Positions 1-11,404 of a stretch of 29,580 nt of DNA are shown here, piece after piece. The translations under genes were made by a program, and so were the position numbers. The stretch comes from Jaapia argillacea MUCL 33604 (Eukaryota > Basidiomycota > Agaricomycetes > Jaapiales > Jaapiaceae). Position 1 is the stretch's first letter. Every line of letters begins with the position of its first letter. The stretch lies in contig KL197718.1 in assembly GCA_000697665.1 (NCBI GenBank), forward strand, positions 440,446 through 470,025, given 5' to 3'. The notes beneath the pieces were generated by a model. It ran no database searches and had not been told where the DNA came from. It worked only from the letters and a program-made list of their open reading frames with translations.

Positions 1-1
1 G

Positions 2-675
2 GGTTGGTGGGAAGTGATTCAGAATGTGCCGGAAGCTTCCCTGCTCGCTGTCAGTGTTCATTTCTTTTGAGTACCCTTTGGTGAGGCTGACCATCCCCAC
101 CTAGAATCTCGCCATCAAGTTGTACTCTATTGTTCCGCACTCCATGGATGATGAACGGATCCAGTCTGTCTTTCATTGGATGAATTCGGCTCGCCGTTCT
201 CGCCAGAAGGTTGACACCATTGTTGCGATGGCCCAAGTTCGACAATGGTATCGCTCGCAGCCTAAGGTAAGTTAAAATTGTACTTTATTGTGCTATCATC
301 TCACCCCGAGTTGTTCAATGTCAGAAACGACCCCACGCCCATCCCACTCTGGTGGTTAAATTTTGCGATATTTACAGCACCTTGATGGAGGAGAGTTCGG
401 ATACCGAAGAATCTGATTCCGACAGCGACGATGACGATGACGACGAGAATTCCTGGCTCGAAGGTGCTGCTCCGAGTGTTGAGCTCAGTGAGAAATTTGA
501 TCTGGAGTCCGGTGACGAGGGGGAAGCATTAGCGCTGGATGCTGATGAACTATTAGGAGTTCTAGCAGAAAAACCGGTAGCATGCAAGACCGTGGTGTCC
601 CATTCCAAGGTAGATGATGTCAGTGATGGGGAGGAGGAGGAGGAGGGTGGAGACTTTAGTGCCTGGTTGTCGTAG
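2..675 (+). CDS. hAT family transposase, C-terminal fragment (5' partial)
   Basis: Exons 2-49, 105-266 and 325-675 join in phase and have GT-AG introns. The product starts mid-protein with WWEVIQNVPEASLL and continues through LAIKLYSIVPHSMDDERIQS and VFHWMNSARRSRQKVDTIVA to RQWYRSQPK. This is the hAT C-terminal dimerisation region of the RNase H-like transposase as found in basidiomycete elements. The tail, coded by 370-675, is strongly acidic, with a run of Asp/Ser/Glu around 400-450 and a Glu run near 630, and it ends GDFSAWLS. The catalytic RNase H core lies upstream of the window, so activity cannot be judged. The visible exons have no frameshift or internal stop, so the copy may be young. 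Confidence 0.85.
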
Positions 676-683
676 TCATTCAA

Positions 684-851
684 ATTTTACCATTTTTTAC
701 CGGCCCTTCAGCATCTTTTACTGGGTTTTTTACCTCTGCTCAATGAAAAATCGACCACCAGGCTGTCGCCTTCTGAATGGTAATTTACACTATTTTACAT
801 CGGTAAACAATTGTCCCGCCACGGAGGGGTAACTTACTCGAGTAATTTACA
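684..851. repeat. Clustered TTTAC/GTAA motifs (hAT subterminal repeats)
   Basis: After the transposase stop, the motif TTTAC or its reverse complement GTAA(A) recurs about ten times in 170 bp. Examples are at 685-690, 694-700, 716-721, 727-733, 780-788, 791-797, 802-807 and 842-850. The motifs are in both orientations and in two places are arranged as GTAATTTAC. The density drops sharply outside the segment. This is as expected for hAT transposase binding sites near an element end; the assignment is an inference from position. Confidence 0.55.
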
Positions 852-859
852 GCCCAAGA

Positions 860-3744
860 GTTTTTTCCCCAACACTACTCGCCACCCTAGAATTCCAGCC
901 CTGAAGATAACGATACGCTATCGTCAATGATGTTTCTCCTTTGAGAACATCTGTTACCGTCAACCCTGGCTCTATGACCCCCTTTTACGACCACCGATCA
1001 CCTTTACCTCGCCCACCGGCTTGGGTTCCGTGAAAAGAGATAACCAATGCTTACTCTCCTACAGCAACTCGCTTCAGCCTGCTTGACACGCGACGAGGGA
1101 CAGGATCTTTGCTTGTTGGTCTTACCCTGACATCCCTGGCTATCCTGAGAGATTCGGTCGCCAGGTGAAACCGAAGGCCCATTGGTCTTCGTCGTTTCTC
1201 ATCCACGCTGAAGCTCTTTGTCTCCCCCGACCCTTCCGGATGACACCTTTGACACCAGGCGCTCCCGTATCATGGTTTGAACCTTCCAACTCGTTCGCAG
1301 CCCATTTCACGTCTCACGCTGGAGTCGATGTTTACTCAGTTACTCAGAGTAAGTTAGGCTTCATGGGAATTCAAGTCGAGTTCCTAGCCAGTGAGCTGTC
1401 ATTAGCCTCTGCCTCTTCTATTTCAAGTTCTTGATACCCCACCACCTCACCATCCATACATTCTCTGTTGCTTTCACCGCCTCATTCCACCAATTACATT
1501 CCTTCTTGGTCTCCATTTGATCCCTGCCCTCTCGGAAATTAGGAGTCAGATGTGTTACCATGCAGGATCCATCCCAGCGCGCCTTCTCCACATCAAGTCG
1601 GAGAAAGTTGGTTTTCTCGACTACCAGCTGGCAAGAGTGTGCCCCCCATTCGACTTGCTTTCATACCACTGCCCAGGCTTTCAATACTACTGTTGTAGAT
1701 GTGAACGGATTAAGTATTGTCGAAGTAATGGGATTACATTTTGCGACAGACAGAGTGGCAGTTTGAGCTAGTAGATGATATTCGACTTGTATTCGACTCG
1801 ACAAGAATCACGGGCAATCGACACATACGTCGACCTGTGTGACCCTTGAGCGAGCATCCGCTGCACCCCTTGCAATTGAGTTTGCCAAAATCCTTGTCAG
1901 CAATTTGTCTAACTTTGAAGCATGCGAAGTATCCTGCGACGAAAGTTGCAATTAGAAAGTAAAAGTCCGCCTCCCCGTCAAGTCAACTTGGTCTCTCACG
2001 CGTGCACCAATTGATCTCCGTTCCATCCACACACGTCCTCTGCTAGAAACACCTGGCACTGATTTGCCTCACCAACTTCCTGACCCCTGTATTCCAACCT
2101 GAAGGTAATGCTCAAGCCAACGACGAGTCGAAGCTCCCCCGCCCTGCTTGCTGTTACTTGGGCGCCAGGCGCTGGGAGTCGGGAGACACCAACCATCACG
2201 TCTCCATGTCCATCCAATTGGAATCGGTACTTCATGATGTATTGCAAATAACAACATCTGTCTCAAACTCGGTATCACAACGCGTTTAGCGCAACAGTAC
2301 GTCTCCTCGATATCAACATCAATCCATTCACCTCACTTTCATTTTCACTTTCCCACTACAGATTTTTCAACAGGATCTCATACCTAGCTTTTTTGAAGGC
2401 AAGATTACAGCCCCTTGGGGGTCCCCTAATCCTTTAATTATGGGTTTATCTCATCTCCAAAGTGGATTTGACGATGGAAGGAATTTTGGTCGTGGAGAGA
2501 ACGTTCACACGAGGGTATCTCTGGAGAGAGGAAGTGGAGGTGGAAGTGGAGACTTGCAGGGGTGGAACCTCGCTACCGAAAGTTTCCTAGCGCTCAGGCC
2601 AAACGTCGCTCCCCGCCCATCGATCCATATCAACTTTACTGCCCCACCACCCCCTTCACTACCAATCTCCCTATGTTCCATCGTCGATCTTCGCTCTTGA
2701 GCTAGTATCTCCGATGGAACTCTGTTAGCGAGTAGCATGCTTTCGCGATAGCTCGCGATCCTGAGAAGTGGTGTCTTGCGGGGTTAGGAGTGGAAGTGAT
2801 GATCGATCCCCCGGCCGAGTCGCCACAGCTGCCCTACTCGACCCTCCCGACCCCTTTCGCTTAATAGGTCCCATCTCCCACCTCGATGACCTCCCCGAAC
2901 TGTGCATCCTTCATTGGTTCTGCATTTGTTTCTGGGTTATCCTTTGTCTTTCCCAGGATTTTATCGGCCTGACCTGTTTGGTCCTTGCCGCGATCGTTTG
3001 CTCCGCTGCATTCGGAGACCTACAGGATAGAATGGAAATGATGACTGGCCTATCGAATACGGTACTGCCGGGTCATTTCCGACTGCCAAGCCATGCTTCG
3101 TCACCATTTGTTCACGAGCCGTCGTCCATTCAAACACCCTTCCGGACCTTTTCGAGTCTGCCACCCTTTCGCTTCGCGCCCCATTTTCGACTGCGCAGTC
3201 GCCTCGCCACATTCAAGGAACTGAGGCGTGTTGATAAAATCCACAAGCGTCCCATACATCGCCAATACATCAATTCAGTCTTCTTCGATCGGTTTTCGAT
3301 ATGTTCGTCCTAGGACGTTCAGGATTCGCTTCCAATCCACATTCCCTACCATGTTATGTTCAAAAATGGACAGTTTGTTCACGGTTCGCGAGTGCGCGTT
3401 CAGTTTCCTGTCTCTTGGATATCCTCTTCCTTCCCGGATACTCGGAACATCCATACTACATCTTCGACTAGCTTCAACTACTTCCCCGCAATCCGGACGT
3501 CCGGACCCGTATCGTTTGATGCATTCAATCATCCTCCGTTAAGACCCCGGGTTTATTGCAGTTCCAAAGATGTCCATGACTGCCACTCTGGGCGGTTCCA
3601 TTCAGTTCCTTATCGTCTAAGAGGTACGCCTCGACCCGGTGTCTTCTCCTTGAGACGGCCCGCACCTGCCTGTGCAATCCATGATATCGCTGTATCAAAA
3701 GTGGGGCGGATCGGCCAATGATTCGTCTGCGCCCACCTAGCTTC
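860..3744. other. Gene-poor stretch, no supported gene
   Basis: About 2.9 kb with only short overlapping open frames on both strands. The longest, 2768-3313, has no recognisable domain and no matching splice structure. The plus strand is pyrimidine-rich in places (1430-1510, 2290-2360, 2640-2700). I see no RNA gene, CRISPR or intact mobile element. It is probably decayed sequence between the hAT element and the first kinase-like unit. Confidence 0.5.
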
Positions 3745-3900
3745 GTAAGGAGTGGCTAGCTTCTTCGCCGAAAAACCCGTGGGACAGTATAGAGCCTCCC
3801 CGTCAAGCTGGGTCTTGCCTGTCAACTGGGGGGATTACCTCGGAACTACAGTCGGCAACAGTGGCCGTCAGAGTCCCAAATGCTGAACTCTGGAGAATGC
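3745..3900 (+). repeat. Diverged repeat block, copy 1 (upstream of kinase-like gene A)
   Basis: This block aligns by eye with 7985-8140 and more weakly with 11405-11550. Shared words include GTATAGAGCCT followed by a CGTCAAGCTGGGTC-like string, then an AACTGGGGGG/CAATTGGAGG-like string and AGTGGCCGTCA. It lies about 680 bp before the start codon of gene A. It encodes nothing I recognise and appears to be a duplicated non-coding flank. Confidence 0.6.
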
Positions 3901-4465
3901 GTCCCTGGAAGGGACCCCACTTGTCCCCGCTCCCTCCCTCACATTGGACGATCGATTTCCGCAATATTGACGCATTCGCCCTTCCTACTGCAACGTGTCG
4001 TCTCCCGTCATCCCAGGCGCTATTAGAGTTCAGGTTGTTCGTGGAGCATCACGATACTGTCTGCTTTGATGCCCGCGAACCATTGCTTCCCCTGAACTGA
4101 GAACTTTCTTCGACTTGGCGGGCTCTCTTTGGAAGTTATTTTCTTCCATGGCTTATTGTCTTGCCACATGGCGGATGTATTTGGGTCAATCGGAACATTT
4201 CGGTCCCTCCGACTGCACCGCTCACATCGGCTCACTCTCGTTTAGGACAAGCAATCCTCGTGTACTCAGCGTGTATAGTTATCGTCAGCAGTGCCCTACA
4301 TACAAGGGGCCATATATCTTGGTTTCGCCAGCACTCGTACCTACCCATTCTGCCCTCAGCAAAGCGATCCCATTCTATGTTTATCGAACGACAGACCCCA
4401 CGAAACCTGCGCCGTCAAATCTTTGCCTGACATCGGCGGACTGACATCTCGTCATAACCCCCAAG
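3901..4465. other. Upstream region of kinase-like gene A
   Basis: There is no coding feature I can support in this 565-bp stretch. The last 100 bp before the ATG at 4466 should hold the promoter and 5' UTR, but I see no clear TATA box. Confidence 0.35.
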
Positions 4466-5383
4466 ATGCTTCCGCCTGGCAATACCGATGTTGACTTGAG
4501 TGAATTGTGGTTTCAAGTTCGCGCTTCCGTTTCCTCTCGCGTTATGGGGCTTCCTCTGACGAAATGGACTAGATACCGATTGGCCCCCATCGCGTTTCCC
4601 ACCAACACATGCGTAGTGACTTCAGGGCTGCGGCGGATTCGTTTTGGGACCCCGCCGTCGCCCCTCCCTTTGTCGGTAACATTTATCAGGAGTTTCAAAG
4701 ATTCCCAGACCTTGGCTTGAATCTGGTGTGTACACGACTCTTCCCCCAAAACCCACTTCATTAAATCGGAATTTTTTCAGCTTGCCGCCGCCGCCTCTCA
4801 GTTGATAGAACGTCATGAATCAAGGGGCCCGCACGGCGCTCTTACTCCTGTAGTATCTGCTCCTTCTATATGCGTCGCTCATAACTCACAGGTTGCTTGT
4901 AGGACAGCTTCTTGGTCGACCGCCTTGGCCACGTTTCCCTCGTCGACGCTCATGGCGAATTTGCTGAACATGCCGAGCTTCATCGCAAGCAAGATCGGGT
5001 ATTCATATCTGCTGCTTGGCGTTATCAACCCACCGAACAATTGTGTCCCGATAACCCGGAAGGAGACCCGGTTTATGACCTGAAAGGGGATGTATTTGCG
5101 TTCGCGACAATCATCTATGAAGTATGTGGCAAGAGGTTTGGCTGGCTTCTACCATTGACATCTCTGCCATTAGTTGTTTGGCGGGCAGTTGCCACGGGGC
5201 CGTCGAGCTCTCTACCAAAGGATCGAAGGCACGAGGCCATTGCATATGACGCGACCACGACTCTTGAGCAACGACCATTTATGGTATTTGTTGACCAAGA
5301 GTTGGAGTCAGGATCCCGAGCAACGACCTTCAGTGAAGGAAATCGAAGATGCATTGCTCTCGACATTGGAATCAAACACATAG
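4466..5383 (+). CDS. TKL-type pseudokinase C-lobe protein, paralog A
   Basis: Five exons (4466-4516, 4573-4725, 4781-4849, 4903-5121, 5174-5383) join in phase 0 throughout and give 233 aa. Homology to TKL kinases starts at the hinge (FVGN, like the family NGN turn). The N-lobe, with its glycine loop and VAIK lysine, is absent. The HRD/HGD loop reads HGALTP, so the catalytic Asp is Ala88. The following Asn is Ser93, and DFG reads DAH (D106 kept). Structural motifs remain: an APE-like PTEQL, the helix-F Asp in KGDVFAFATIIYE, FGGQLPRGR, and the helix-I Arg in SQDPEQRPS. It is unlikely to phosphorylate. It ends at TAG 5381-5383, where paralog B continues to a membrane anchor. An AATAAA at 5630-5635 may serve as poly(A) signal. 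The ATG matches the start in the two paralogs, where exon 1 is also 51 nt. Confidence 0.75.
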
Positions 5384-7984
5384 GATTGACATTGCCAACA
5401 GGTGTGCTAGGTTGGCGCGTTCTTTTTGTCTCTTCTGATTTGTTATGGTGTTATGCGTTATGTTTGGTCTTGTTCTTGGCTGCAACGTCTGTTGTTTCGC
5501 ATCGACCACCACCTCACATTCCCGCTGTTTGCCGCACGTTCATGTTTGTTTCCATTATGTTCGTTTCCGTTACTTGGCTCCCTATAGAACGGACTCGTGG
5601 AAATTGTACACTTAAGCCACGCCAATGGCAATAAACTCAATAGCTTTGACTCCCTCCAGAGAGGCTAACTATAATCCTGAGTTCGTCGCCTAATATGAGA
5701 TGACCACCTGAAACCTCCGTGCCCAAGCCATTGATATTTGAACAGCGTTCAAGTGGCACAAAACATATGCAACACGTTGTGTTTCACTATAATGGCTGCA
5801 CTTGCACTGTTTCATTATTTTTCTCGAAGAGCACAACACATCAGTCCAACGGATATCCTCGTCTCCTTCGGAGTTGGTGAAAACTAGATCCAACAAGATC
5901 CACACTATGTCAAACTCCTATGTCCTCAACCACAAGCTTGCTTGTGCATCTTCAATCCCTATCTCATCGACGCCATATGCCTGTTCTCGCCAAGTAAGTT
6001 GCTGGAGTTCTTTATCATGAATAACGGTGTATTTATCAGGAACGTGCTGACCACGCCTGATTTCCGCACCAGTTTTTCGTCCTTTTCAACTCCCGCGCAA
6101 TTTCCGGCACGAGTCTGCAGTGGACTCTCTGGTCTGACTTTCAGACTGACTTGGACTCTGAAGCGTGAGTCGTCCCACCGGGTGCTCCAACGCAAGCCTA
6201 TCCAGCAGGCACTCCTAGGGCGAATCTATCCAGCGGACGCTCCATATTTGATTGTATCTACAAAATCGAAGCAGACTGCTCTCTATCGGCGAGGAATCCG
6301 CCTTCACGAGGCGTATTCGAGGAAACCAAGAGATCCGGAGGTTTGGAGAGAAGAAATGGTCCTAGAGTTTGGGAGGAGGATAGTGAGGGAGGTAGTGGAT
6401 GTGGTGAGTTGTAGTGACGGAGTGGAAAGCCGTCGTCGTGGAGTGGAAATGATGACCTGTTGGGATGGAGTAGAAGTGATGATGGGGTTGTATCCAATCC
6501 CTCGCAGCAACGACTCATGAAGACGTCGAGCAGGCCGCATCGGGATCCCCCTCCTCTCCCTCTGTCTTCACCCGTGGTCATCGATTTGTTGGCAGTTGCG
6601 CCCATCCTTTCGAACCTGCTACCCATTTGGCCTCGTATATCCGTCCAATCTTGCGTGGCATAAGGTTCATTGATGCTTCACAAGTGACCCATCCCTCCTG
6701 ATCTCAGTAATCCATTGCTCGTCAATTGACATTCCGTCTCCCGGCCCTCTCGTGAACCTCGAGATTTGTCCCGATCTATACCAGATCGGCCCCTATCCTC
6801 CTCTACACATTCGCCCTGGAAGTTCGCAAACCGAGAACCCGTTGATATTTCACAATGCCCATCCCTCGCCGATTCATCATTCCGTCTCTCAGCCGTTCCA
6901 TTTCCTCGAGATTTGTCGCAGTTCATACTGAGTCGGTTTCGACTAGTTCCCCTTCGCTCCCGACGTCTGGGACTCGGGTGGTTTGACTAGGGCAGTGGTC
7001 GAACTCATCGTTCATCGCCCATCGCTATCGTGTTCCAGAGTCTGTTGTCCATTGCGCTGCTCTTTTATTCATCGTAGCTGGAACGCAGCCAACACCGATC
7101 TTTAACGACACTAAGCGCCATTATGATGGGGTTCCGACATAAATATTTAAAGCTTCTCAAGAATGGTCATTGTGCCGGCATGAATCAATGTTGGCGACAA
7201 TCGCGTTGCCCACCTGAATCTCGAGGCAGCCGCAGAGGTCACGGACTACCGGAGAAACGAGAAGCGGTGTAAACCGTGAAGTGGAGATTCTTCGTGGATT
7301 ACAAGTGTTCAGCCGCCATCCCATCCTCTTCCCTAACGCTCCTCTCCCTGTTTCCTGGCCCTCTCGCTTCTCTGCCAGACCATCTCTTTCCGACATCGAT
7401 CCCCTCCACAAGATTCGGTTGCTGTCGGTGGGCGTTCACGACCAGGTCATACCTTTCTGGGCATTGAACCACAACGCTTCACCCCCTTGTCCAACCTTCG
7501 CCCCAGGGTTTAACCAGACTATACTGGATCGGTGAGTCTAGTTCCTCCCGGGACTCCTCGGCAGATCCTTCCCATGCGGGCGCCATGGATGGCTCGGAAG
7601 GTTCTACGGCTCTGTTGGCGCACCGCCGACGGGCGTTCACAGCGGTTTTGTTGCGTCATCATTATCACATTCTTGCCCGACCTTCGGCGTTTGCGCAACC
7701 TATACTGGATTGGTGTCTGTTAGCTCCTTTTCACACCCGACGTCTACGCTCAGGTGGTCTGATGGGGACGGTGGCAGATTATCACGAGGTTCCAGAGAGA
7801 GACCATAGTACGGTCTATTCTGGGTAGTTTCAATTATTCCTTCCACCATCGTCAAACGAGGCAACCCTCGACCCAATCACTCCACCTTATCCGCGCATCA
7901 GCCGTCTACACTTGCCGATGCCATCGACCACATTGAAAATTCAAAAGTGGAGAAAACTGGCAGATCAACGGTGCTAGCTGAGCT
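5384..7984. other. Gene-poor stretch between paralogs A and B
   Basis: It holds the probable 3' UTR of gene A (to about 5650) and then decayed sequence. Local duplications are visible: 6690-6790 resembles 6855-6930 (shared CATTCCGTCTC and CCTCGAGATTTGTC), and 7510-7560 resembles 7695-7745 (shared CTATACTGGAT and GTCT-TAG-TCC). A piece around 7560-7790 is related to 11070-11240 upstream of paralog C. The open segment 6061-6164 ends in a good splice donor (GTGAGT) but has an in-frame stop before it and no identifiable domain. I see no supported gene. Confidence 0.45.
7560..7790 (+). repeat. Diverged repeat block shared with 11070-11240
   Basis: The core at 7695-7770 (CAACCTATACTGGATTGGTG, then CACCCGACGTCTACGCTC) aligns with 11153-11210 (CAACCTAAATTGGACCGGTG, then CACGCCCGGCGTCTGTACCC). 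Order and spacing are kept with small gaps. It is an old duplicated flank rather than a recognisable gene; the open frame 7585-7827 across it matches no family I know. Confidence 0.5.
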
Positions 7985-8140
7985 TATTAGGGGCTTGTGT
8001 GCTTCTCCTTCTCCGCCGTAGAACATGGAACGGTATAGAGCCTGTCCATCGAACCGGGTCATACCTCCCAATTGGAGGCAAATCTTCCGAAATGCTGTCT
8101 GGTAGAGTGGCCGTCATGGGTCTTGAGTGCCTGGCGTTAA
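7985..8140 (+). repeat. Diverged repeat block, copy 2 (upstream of kinase-like gene B)
   Basis: This copy corresponds to 3745-3900 (closest match) and 11405-11550. Shared words are CTCCGCCGTAGAAC/CGTCGAAC, GGTATAGAGCCTGTCC, CATCGAACCGGGTC, CCAATTGGAGG and AGAGTGGCCGTCA. It sits about 790 bp before the ATG of gene B, almost the same offset as copy 1 from gene A. This supports duplication of the gene together with its upstream flank. Confidence 0.6.
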
Positions 8141-8819
8141 GCGCCTTTACTCTTTGCCCTCTGAACTTCGCGATCAACTGGAAGGGCTCCCGTCCACTCC
8201 TGCTCCTTCCATCCATACATTGAAAGTCAACGACCCCTCATCACACGATGTGCATCTCCTTCATGCTACAGCGTGTTTCGTTCTCATCATCTGAGTCACT
8301 CCACCCCAGCCCGTTCAAAGTACACCGCACAATCTCCCCCGCTTCGTTGTTATTGTCTTCAAGCGCTTAACCATTTGGAGATGTACCCTCGTTCAATGTC
8401 TTCCCCGGTCGAGTTGTCAACTTGCGCCCCGATTCCATCCACAAGGAGTGTTCTCATCGATATTCCTCCCTTAGCACTTTCCCTAATATCCTTGATAGGG
8501 TGCTGTCTTGTCGCCCAGAGGATGTTCTCGGTCGGTACCAAAATCTCATGATCCTACAGACGTGATGTTGATCATCGACGCTTACAGACGTATCATGGAG
8601 GCGTCGAAGCCTCATGTATCCCGGCGTGGCCGTCGGCACTGCCTCCTGCTGCGACCTTCATGAAATATTATATATGTTAATTTCGTCCATACTCATGACC
8701 TTTCATCAATCCACCAACGAAACGACATTCGTTTTCACCGAATAATATACTTTGGCCTCCCCAGCCTGCACGCCCATTTCGGACAAGACTAACACCTCTT
8801 CATACATCCATACCGCAAA
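8141..8819. other. Upstream region of kinase-like gene B
   Basis: No coding feature is supported. An AT-rich patch at 8660-8680 (ATATTATATATG) about 145 bp before the start codon could act as a core promoter element, but this is only compositional. The ~680 bp matches no protein I recognise on either strand. Confidence 0.35.
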
Positions 8820-9899
8820 ATGTTTCCGTCTGGCACCGTTGACGTTGACCTCGTCGACTTGCGGTCTCAAGTGTGCACACCATCTTCCCTTTCCTGTCGC
8901 TTTGCTGATGATGGGGAATAGATACCCATAGACCCTCGTCGTATTTCGCGTCGACGCCAATTCGGGGAATTCACGGCCAGAGCAGAATCACTTTGGGATC
9001 CCATTGTCTTCCCTTCCTTCGTTGGTAACATTTGCCAGGAGGTTCAGAAGCACCCAGACGCCTCCCTGAGCGTGGTCAGCATCCATCCCTCCTCTATTTT
9101 TCTTGGTTTATTGAATGGACTTATTAGGTTGCCGCCGCCGCATCTTGCTTGATAGAACATCACAACTCGAGGGGTGTACATGGCGCTCTTATTCCTGTAA
9201 GGTCCCCTCTTTCCAGATGCATTTCGAATACCTCACACTATCGTTTCAAGGACAGCTTTCTGGTAGATCGCCTTGGTCGAATTTCCCTGATCAACGCTCA
9301 AGTCGAGTTTACTCAACGTGTCGAGCATTATCGCATGAAAGATCGAGTGCCGATCTCTGCTTATTGGTGGTATCATCCCACCGAACAGCTTATGCCCCCT
9401 CTGGACGACCCTGATGGAGATGTGTCTTATGATTTGAAGGGAGATGTATTTGCCTTTGCAGCAATCATCTACGAGGTACGTGGACGGGGGTGTGATGACT
9501 TCCATCATTGACTTCCAATCTTAGTCGTTTGGTGGGCGGCTACCACGCAGCCGTCAGGCTCTTTGTGGAAGGATAATGGGTACTAGGCCATTATACATGA
9601 TGGCGAGACCAGCTCTCCTGAGCAACGACCGTTTGTGGCATTTGCTTATCAGGAGTTGGGCCAAGGATCCCGAACAACGGCCTTCAGTGATCGAGATCGA
9701 AGATGCATTGCTGTCGGTTTCGGAATCAAACATGGCGTCCGCACCTCCAAACGTGCCTCACCTGGCTGACGGGCGTGGTAGACTTCGAACTTCTCATGAC
9801 AATTGCTGCCCTTTTATATTAGTAGTATGTGTTGTGATTGTTGCTGCCCTCGTCTACATCTGTCACTTAGCACCTACTACCTTTCATCACGCCTCCTAG
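8820..9899 (+). CDS. TKL-type pseudokinase C-lobe protein with C-terminal membrane anchor, paralog B
   Basis: Exons 8820-8870, 8922-9074, 9128-9196, 9251-9475 and 9525-9899 join in phase 0 and give 290 aa. Exon sizes (51/153/69) equal those of paralog A. The kinase part begins at the hinge (FVGNICQEV) and lacks an N-lobe. The catalytic loop is HGALIP (Ala88 for Asp), the Mg-binding Asn is Ser93, and DFG is NAQ (106-108). All metal and base residues are therefore lost, while PTEQL, GDVFAFAAIIYE and AKDPEQRPS are kept. After the kinase fold, a linker of about 25 residues leads to one hydrophobic helix at about 263-281 (ILVVCVVIVAALVYI), then a short tail. The product is probably a tail-anchored pseudokinase with its domain facing the cytosol, which is an inference. 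An AATAAA lies at 10079-10084. Confidence 0.78.
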
Positions 9900-11404
9900 G
9901 TCAAGAAGCCCCTCGCATGCCCTGGGGCCTTTGTTGTGTTGGCATCATTCGTCTTGTACTTTCCTATCACTCAGTTTGCAACTGTGTGATGGATTTTATT
10001 TAATGTCGACTGTACGGTGTTCAGTGAACCAGCTTACTACTTATGATCCCCATAAATCATTTTATTATAATTTACAGTAATAAATTGTACACACTCGCGC
10101 GTAGAGACACACCGCGCAAGCTACATCCCATACCGTCTCCCCAATTCGCCAGCCATTCCAACTTCTGTGATTAAAATACTCAGAATATCCTCCTACAACC
10201 TGTAGGCTACAACTGTGCGACAACTTTATCAAATGTATATGGGTACGCTGATATACTGTATGACTCGCTGTCTCGGTATCAAGCTCACCACCCTGACCGT
10301 CACGGATGACCATTAACCGCTGACCACCTTAAGTTCAGGCGACATTTGCAAGTCCAGTCGGCCTCTGGAATGAATTCGAGCTATTTCTTCGTTGATTTGA
10401 ATCCCCCTGAATCCACGCAACCAAGGGACAACGACGAGTCCTCCATTGAAGTTCAGGGCTGTTCTCTCTGTTGGACCTCCTTTCCAAAACAAACACCCTT
10501 CTTCGTCCTCTCTGCCAGTTTCGGCGGTTCTGCTAGCTGTCGGTAAATTTGCCCTCGCACCGGCGATGTTGCGTTTAACCTAAGGCAGTACGCCTGGCTT
10601 ACTCATCCCCTATTTTCGGCATCTACTCTGGGTTTGCTGCTTTCTATCTCTCCCTGTCACTGGATATCTGGAACAGGAACTAGCCAAGGGATGATTCCTA
10701 CTGGGTGCTTTCAATCATCCACGATAGTTCAACGGGAAACCCTCCACCTAACCTACGACCAGGAACGTCCCACATCCGTCTGTGTAATCCACCAACACAT
10801 CAACACGGATGTATTACCCCTCCCCGAAGAAGTCGGGCCTCTTTCCCGCCGCCTATCTACACTTTTTGTTGCCCAGTTTTGGTTCCTTTCGGCCTTCCCC
10901 TTGGCCTCATGTATTCCTCCTCTACTCCACTTTGTCTTACACGGTTTCTGGAATGAGATCGTCGCCAAGGAACGGACATGACTCGTCACTCACCCACCGG
11001 CACATAAGCCTCTCCACACTGTCCTCCATCTCTCCTCAGGCGTATGTTCCCTCCTCGAATTTTGATCGCTCTTGTTGCCCGCCGTGATGTTGGGTTATCG
11101 AACGATATCCGACGTGATCTCCATTTTCCATATCACTAGCTCCGGAAATTTCCCAACCTAAATTGGACCGGTGTCTCCTTCACGCCCGGCGTCTGTACCC
11201 TGTTCTTGTGAGGAAGCTGGTGGCCGTAATCACAACTTGAGAGGGCTCGGAACTGCGGTCGTTCAACTGCCATCAAACGAGGAATCCATCCACGCAACCG
11301 CCCCTTCTCCACGCACAAGCTGCCCCCATCTATGTACTCACAATCTGTGACAGGGATGTACCAAGGTGGAGCACGCTGACAACCGAGGGAACTCACAAGT
11401 TGCT
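9900..11404. other. Gene-poor stretch between paralogs B and C, part 1
   Basis: It starts with the probable 3' UTR of gene B (AATAAA at 10079). Beyond this I see only short uninterpretable frames. The portion 11070-11240 is a diverged copy of 7560-7790. The plus-strand frame 10346-10546 looks codon-like but ends without a partner exon that I can support. Confidence 0.4.
11070..11240 (+). repeat. Diverged repeat block shared with 7560-7790
   Basis: This is the partner of the block upstream of gene B; see the shared words at 11153-11210. It lies before the third copy of the other repeat block in the same order as upstream of gene B. The order of flanking blocks is thus conserved between units B and C. 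Confidence 0.5.

Larger units (their letters stand above)
1..851 (+). mobile_element. hAT-type DNA transposon, 3' end (5' part outside window)
   Basis: The left edge holds the end of a class II element. It comprises the C-terminal part of a hAT transposase (2-675) and then about 170 bp enriched in TTTAC/GTAA motifs. hAT elements commonly carry short subterminal repeats bound by their transposase, so this cluster is probably the right subterminal region. I could not fix the outer end or the 8-bp target duplication because the left end is outside the window; the end is placed near 851, after the last GTAATTTAC motif. Confidence 0.7.

Noticed and set aside
372-683. 103-aa minus-strand Ser-rich frame
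   Set aside because: Antisense of the acidic tail of the hAT transposase.
2768-3313. 181-aa plus-strand open frame
   Set aside because: No known motif, no neighbouring exon in phase, and overlapping open frames of similar quality on the other strand; treated as chance.
4912-5634. 240-aa plus-strand open frame over kinase-like gene A
   Set aside because: It reads exon 4 of gene A and then runs through intron 4 and out of frame; the spliced model matches both paralogs.
5942-6520. 192-aa plus-strand open frame
   Set aside because: No recognisable domain, uneven composition, and a competing frame over part of it; not enough support for a gene.
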